DNA from: Candidatus Nitrosopumilus sp.
GTDB lineage: Archaea; Thermoproteota; Nitrososphaeria; Nitrososphaerales; Nitrosopumilaceae
Assembly: GCA_013215285.1 (NCBI GenBank)
Contig: JABSRD010000004.1
Coordinates: 1 to 43,563, forward strand
Direction of reading: 5' to 3'
Length of the DNA: 43,563 nt
In this document: positions 41,913 to 43,563 of the stretch, piece after piece
Numbering within the stretch: the stretch's first letter is position 1
How the letters are laid out: each line of letters starts with the position of its first letter
Position numbers and translations under genes: made by a program
The notes under the pieces: generated by a model
The model's input: the letters and a program-made list of their open reading frames with translations, nothing else
Databases searched by the model: none
Told to the model about the DNA's origin: nothing

Positions 41913-42449
41913 TTCAGATAATTTTGGATTAAATCCATTTTTTAAAAATACCATCATTAATGAAATAATGCTTGTCTTTGTCAATTAGATATAGTCTAAT
42001 TTTTGAGGATGGTTTCTTGCCCTTAATGCTAGATAAAAAATTAGAAACAGGCATGTGGCAACAAAGGAGTTCTCATGAAATAAGGATTCGATAGATTTGC
42101 AATGTTATGATGAACAAATTGTCCACAATCTTTATAGATCATCGATCTGAAATATATTCAGAGATAACAGGAAAAAGAAATTACAATATTATACTAAATT
42201 ACTGTTGTCTACTAAAGATTACTTTCACTATCTGTCACTCCGTGAAGAATTGCCAATAATTTGATTATCTGATTCTATGAATTAAGAGCTTAATCACAGA
42301 AAAATGCAGTTAGATTTTATTACAATTAATGTGATAATGATTGGTGCTAGTGAGGTCACTACTTGGCTTTGCTAGTGCTGTTTTGAATTAATTATTCTGG
42401 GATTGAAATCAACTGATATGCTTAAGTTTGTAATCTAAATCATCTACAC
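41913..42449. other. Gene-poor intergenic region after ilvD
   Basis: About 537 bp with no convincing gene. It holds short open frames only and a perfect inverted repeat, TAGTGA-GG-TCACTA, at 42348-42361. AT-rich throughout. A start-like TATA element (GCTTAAGTTTG) at about 42420-42430 belongs to the next microprotein. Confidence 0.5.
42348..42361. repeat. Perfect 14-bp inverted repeat
   Basis: TAGTGA (42348-42353), two-base centre GG, TCACTA (42356-42361). Two-fold symmetric, about 90 bp upstream of the 38-aa gene. A regulator operator or small hairpin; no gene is near enough to decide. Confidence 0.35.
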
Positions 42450-42566
42450 ATGGATTACATTTGTAAAAGATGTGGATGTAGTTGCAGAAGTTCAAGAGGG
42501 GTTGGTAAAAACTTTAATCTCTGTGAGCGATGTAACAAAATAAGACAGAAAGAGAGCTTCAAGTAA
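42450..42566 (+). CDS. Zinc-finger-like microprotein (38 aa)
   Basis: Thirty-eight residues: MDYICKRCGCSCRSSRGVGK then NFNLCERCNKIRQKESFK. Six cysteines in CxxCxCxC and CxxC spacing suggest a zinc finger or small metal cluster. A TATA-like element about 25 bp upstream (GCTTAAGTTTG) favours the ATG. Basic, so nucleic-acid binding is possible. Confidence 0.55.
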   Translation: MDYICKRCGCSCRSSRGVGKNFNLCERCNKIRQKESFK

Positions 42567-42627
42567 TTCTAAACTCTATTCCACAATAACCCTCAGATCT
42601 TTAATTCTAATAATGACCTATGAGTGA

Positions 42628-42759
42628 ATGATAGTATTCTGTTCTTGTTGCCATAAACAGATGCAGTTCAATGAGGTACGGTTCAGATATGAAAATTGGT
42701 ATCATAGAAAATGTGTTTGGCATATTGCTCACTTGATAAGATTAGATAATTTCTTCTAA
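42628..42759 (+). CDS. Cys/His microprotein (43 aa)
   Basis: Forty-three residues: MIVFCSCCHKQMQFNEVRFR, YENWYHRKCVWHIAHLIRLD, NFF. CxCCH and HRKC...H give a possible C2HC zinc site resembling half of a treble clef. The start ATG is good. Not a named family. Confidence 0.5.
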   Translation: MIVFCSCCHKQMQFNEVRFRYENWYHRKCVWHIAHLIRLDNFF

Positions 42760-42797
42760 GAAAATGCTTAACTAAATGAGATTCCAGAGTTTGTGAT

Positions 42798-43172
42798 ATG
42801 GGTTTGTTTGGAAGAAAAAAGAAGAAAAAAGAGGATTCTAACAGCGAATGGACATCTTTTGAATTCGTTCAACATCTCATAAAACATCCTGATACTTCTG
42901 ATGATACCTTTGTCATGATGTATGAAAATTTACTTGGTGAGGATAATTTAGAAAAAGACATGAATGATTATTGGAAACACCGAGTAACAGAATCTTTCAT
43001 CAGTCAGGAAGAAAATAAAAAAATCAAAAAAGCGTATGATCAGAGATTTAAAAAAATAAGAAAGTTAGCACAAGCAAAGATTGAGACAGATGATATTGTA
43101 AAATGGGCTGTAACAAACACGGATGATGATAGAACCACTAATGAACAAAGCAGTAAAGAAAACAAATTCTAA
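42798..43172 (+). CDS. Hypothetical charged protein (124 aa)
   Basis: 124 residues. A basic N-terminal tail (GLFGRKKKKKEDSN) and then helices: FEFVQHLIKHPDTSDDTFVM, MNDYWKHRVTESFISQEENK, KAYDQRFKKIRKLAQAKIET. Acidic C-terminal tail. Cytoplasmic; no known family. A TATA-like GCTTAACTA lies about 28 bp upstream of the ATG. Confidence 0.6.
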   Translation: MGLFGRKKKKKEDSNSEWTSFEFVQHLIKHPDTSDDTFVMMYENLLGEDNLEKDMNDYWKHRVTESFISQEENKKIKKAYDQRFKKIRKLAQAKIETDDIVKWAVTNTDDDRTTNEQSSKENKF

Positions 43173-43188
43173 ACTCCACTACGCTTAA

Positions 43189-43196
43189 GTTTATAC
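43189..43196 (+). promoter_or_regulatory. TATA-like element of the zinc-ribbon membrane protein
   Basis: GTTTATAC, about 20 bp before the ATG at 43212, part of a longer TTAAGTTTATAC. Confidence 0.4.
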
Positions 43197-43211
43197 AAAA
43201 ATTAGAAAATT

Positions 43212-43532
43212 ATGGTCGAGGATAATCTTTGTAGGGAGTGTGACAGTAAACTAGATCCTAAGCTCAAATATTGTCCAAATTGTAAATGTAATGTAGGAAT
43301 GGAAAAAATAGAGGACACGCCACAAAAAATGAAATCTCAAAATCCATTTCAAAAATTTACTGAAAATATAGTATGGGGAATTATGATGCTTGCCATCGGA
43401 GGTTATCAACTTCTAACTGGTAATGAATGGTATTTTCAAATTATTGGGGTATTGGTAATAGGATTAGGTATTCGTAATTTATACAAAAATTACAAAAAGA
43501 GAAATCGTGATAATTCATTAGACATTTCTTAG
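43212..43532 (+). CDS. Zinc-ribbon membrane protein (106 aa)
   Basis: 106 residues. N-terminal zinc ribbon (CRECDSKLDPKLKYCPNCKC) like those of zinc-ribbon membrane proteins, a linker, then two membrane helices at about 52-69 (ENIVWGIMMLAIGGYQLLTG) and 72-88. Cytoplasmic basic tail (YKKRNRDNSLD). Possibly a membrane scaffold. The last 31 bases of the window after it hold nothing recognisable. Confidence 0.75.
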   Translation: MVEDNLCRECDSKLDPKLKYCPNCKCNVGMEKIEDTPQKMKSQNPFQKFTENIVWGIMMLAIGGYQLLTGNEWYFQIIGVLVIGLGIRNLYKNYKKRNRDNSLDIS

Positions 43533-43563
43533 AAAAATAATATTTATTCAGGAACTCAAGGGG

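Noticed and set aside
42000..42150. 33-codon antisense frame MIYKDCGQFVHHNIANLSNP
   Set aside because: TATA-like box is too close to the ATG and nothing supports it as a protein.

Overview
The window looks like chromosomal DNA of a low-GC marine-type ammonia-oxidising thaumarchaeon (Nitrosopumilus/Nitrosarchaeum-like). The evidence is an archaeal/eukaryal-type release factor aRF1 (NIKS, YxCxxxF and GGQ motifs), archaeal PurP, an archaeal-type AspRS with a GatCAB operon, TrmB-type and DUF4443-type regulators, stand-alone RAM domains, many tiny Cys/His-rich proteins, and TATA boxes about 25 bp before start codons, as expected for leaderless mRNAs. I see no rRNA, CRISPR array or intact insertion sequence. 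One tRNA (Phe-GAA) is present.

Layout. (1) 1 to about 7.6 kb is an accessory, partly decayed region. It holds a ParB-like nuclease domain cut by the left edge, microproteins, a 5'-truncated jelly-roll remnant, DoxX, a truncated DUF4238 gene, a secreted-protein gene split by an in-frame TGA, two more exported proteins, and a protein with FN3, Ig-like and F-box-associated (FBA, glycan-binding type) domains. A tyrosine recombinase with a zinc tail (7.6-9.3 kb) borders it. (2) 9.4-14.6 kb: VOC protein, two stand-alone Lrp/AsnC ligand-binding domains, tRNA-Phe, cobalamin adenosyltransferase, HD-domain nucleotidase, archaeal ornithine cyclodeaminase. (3) 14.6-16.8 kb: a KaiC-like C-terminal remnant head-to-head with a TrmB-like C-terminal remnant, then a response regulator and a histidine kinase. 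(4) 16.8-23.6 kb: aminotransferase, AMP-forming acyl-CoA synthetase, gatC-gatA-gatB. (5) 23.7-26.3 kb: a TrmB regulator operon with microproteins, and two frameshifted genes. (6) 26.2-30.6 kb: an exported FN3/coiled-coil protein with 45-bp repeats, aspS, purP. (7) 30.6-37 kb: phnDCE behind two tandem winged-helix regulators, a cbtB-cbtA-cbtB cobalt-uptake locus with a 175-bp duplicated gene and a divergent DUF4443 regulator, and a DsbA-like thioredoxin. (8) 37-43.5 kb: aRF1, HIT, membrane and zinc-ribbon proteins, ilvD, and more microproteins.

Connections. GatCAB and an AspRS lacking the usual discriminating residues fit an indirect Asn-tRNA route. CbtAB and the PduO-type adenosyltransferase both serve cobalamin. 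PhnDCE and its two putative regulators form a phosphonate or phosphite uptake unit. The most unusual item is the FBA-domain protein at 6.0-7.2 kb, a fold best known from eukaryotic sugar-binding F-box proteins. Also notable are the TrmB operon with paralogous microproteins, the apparent deletion scar near 14.93 kb, and the cbtB duplication.
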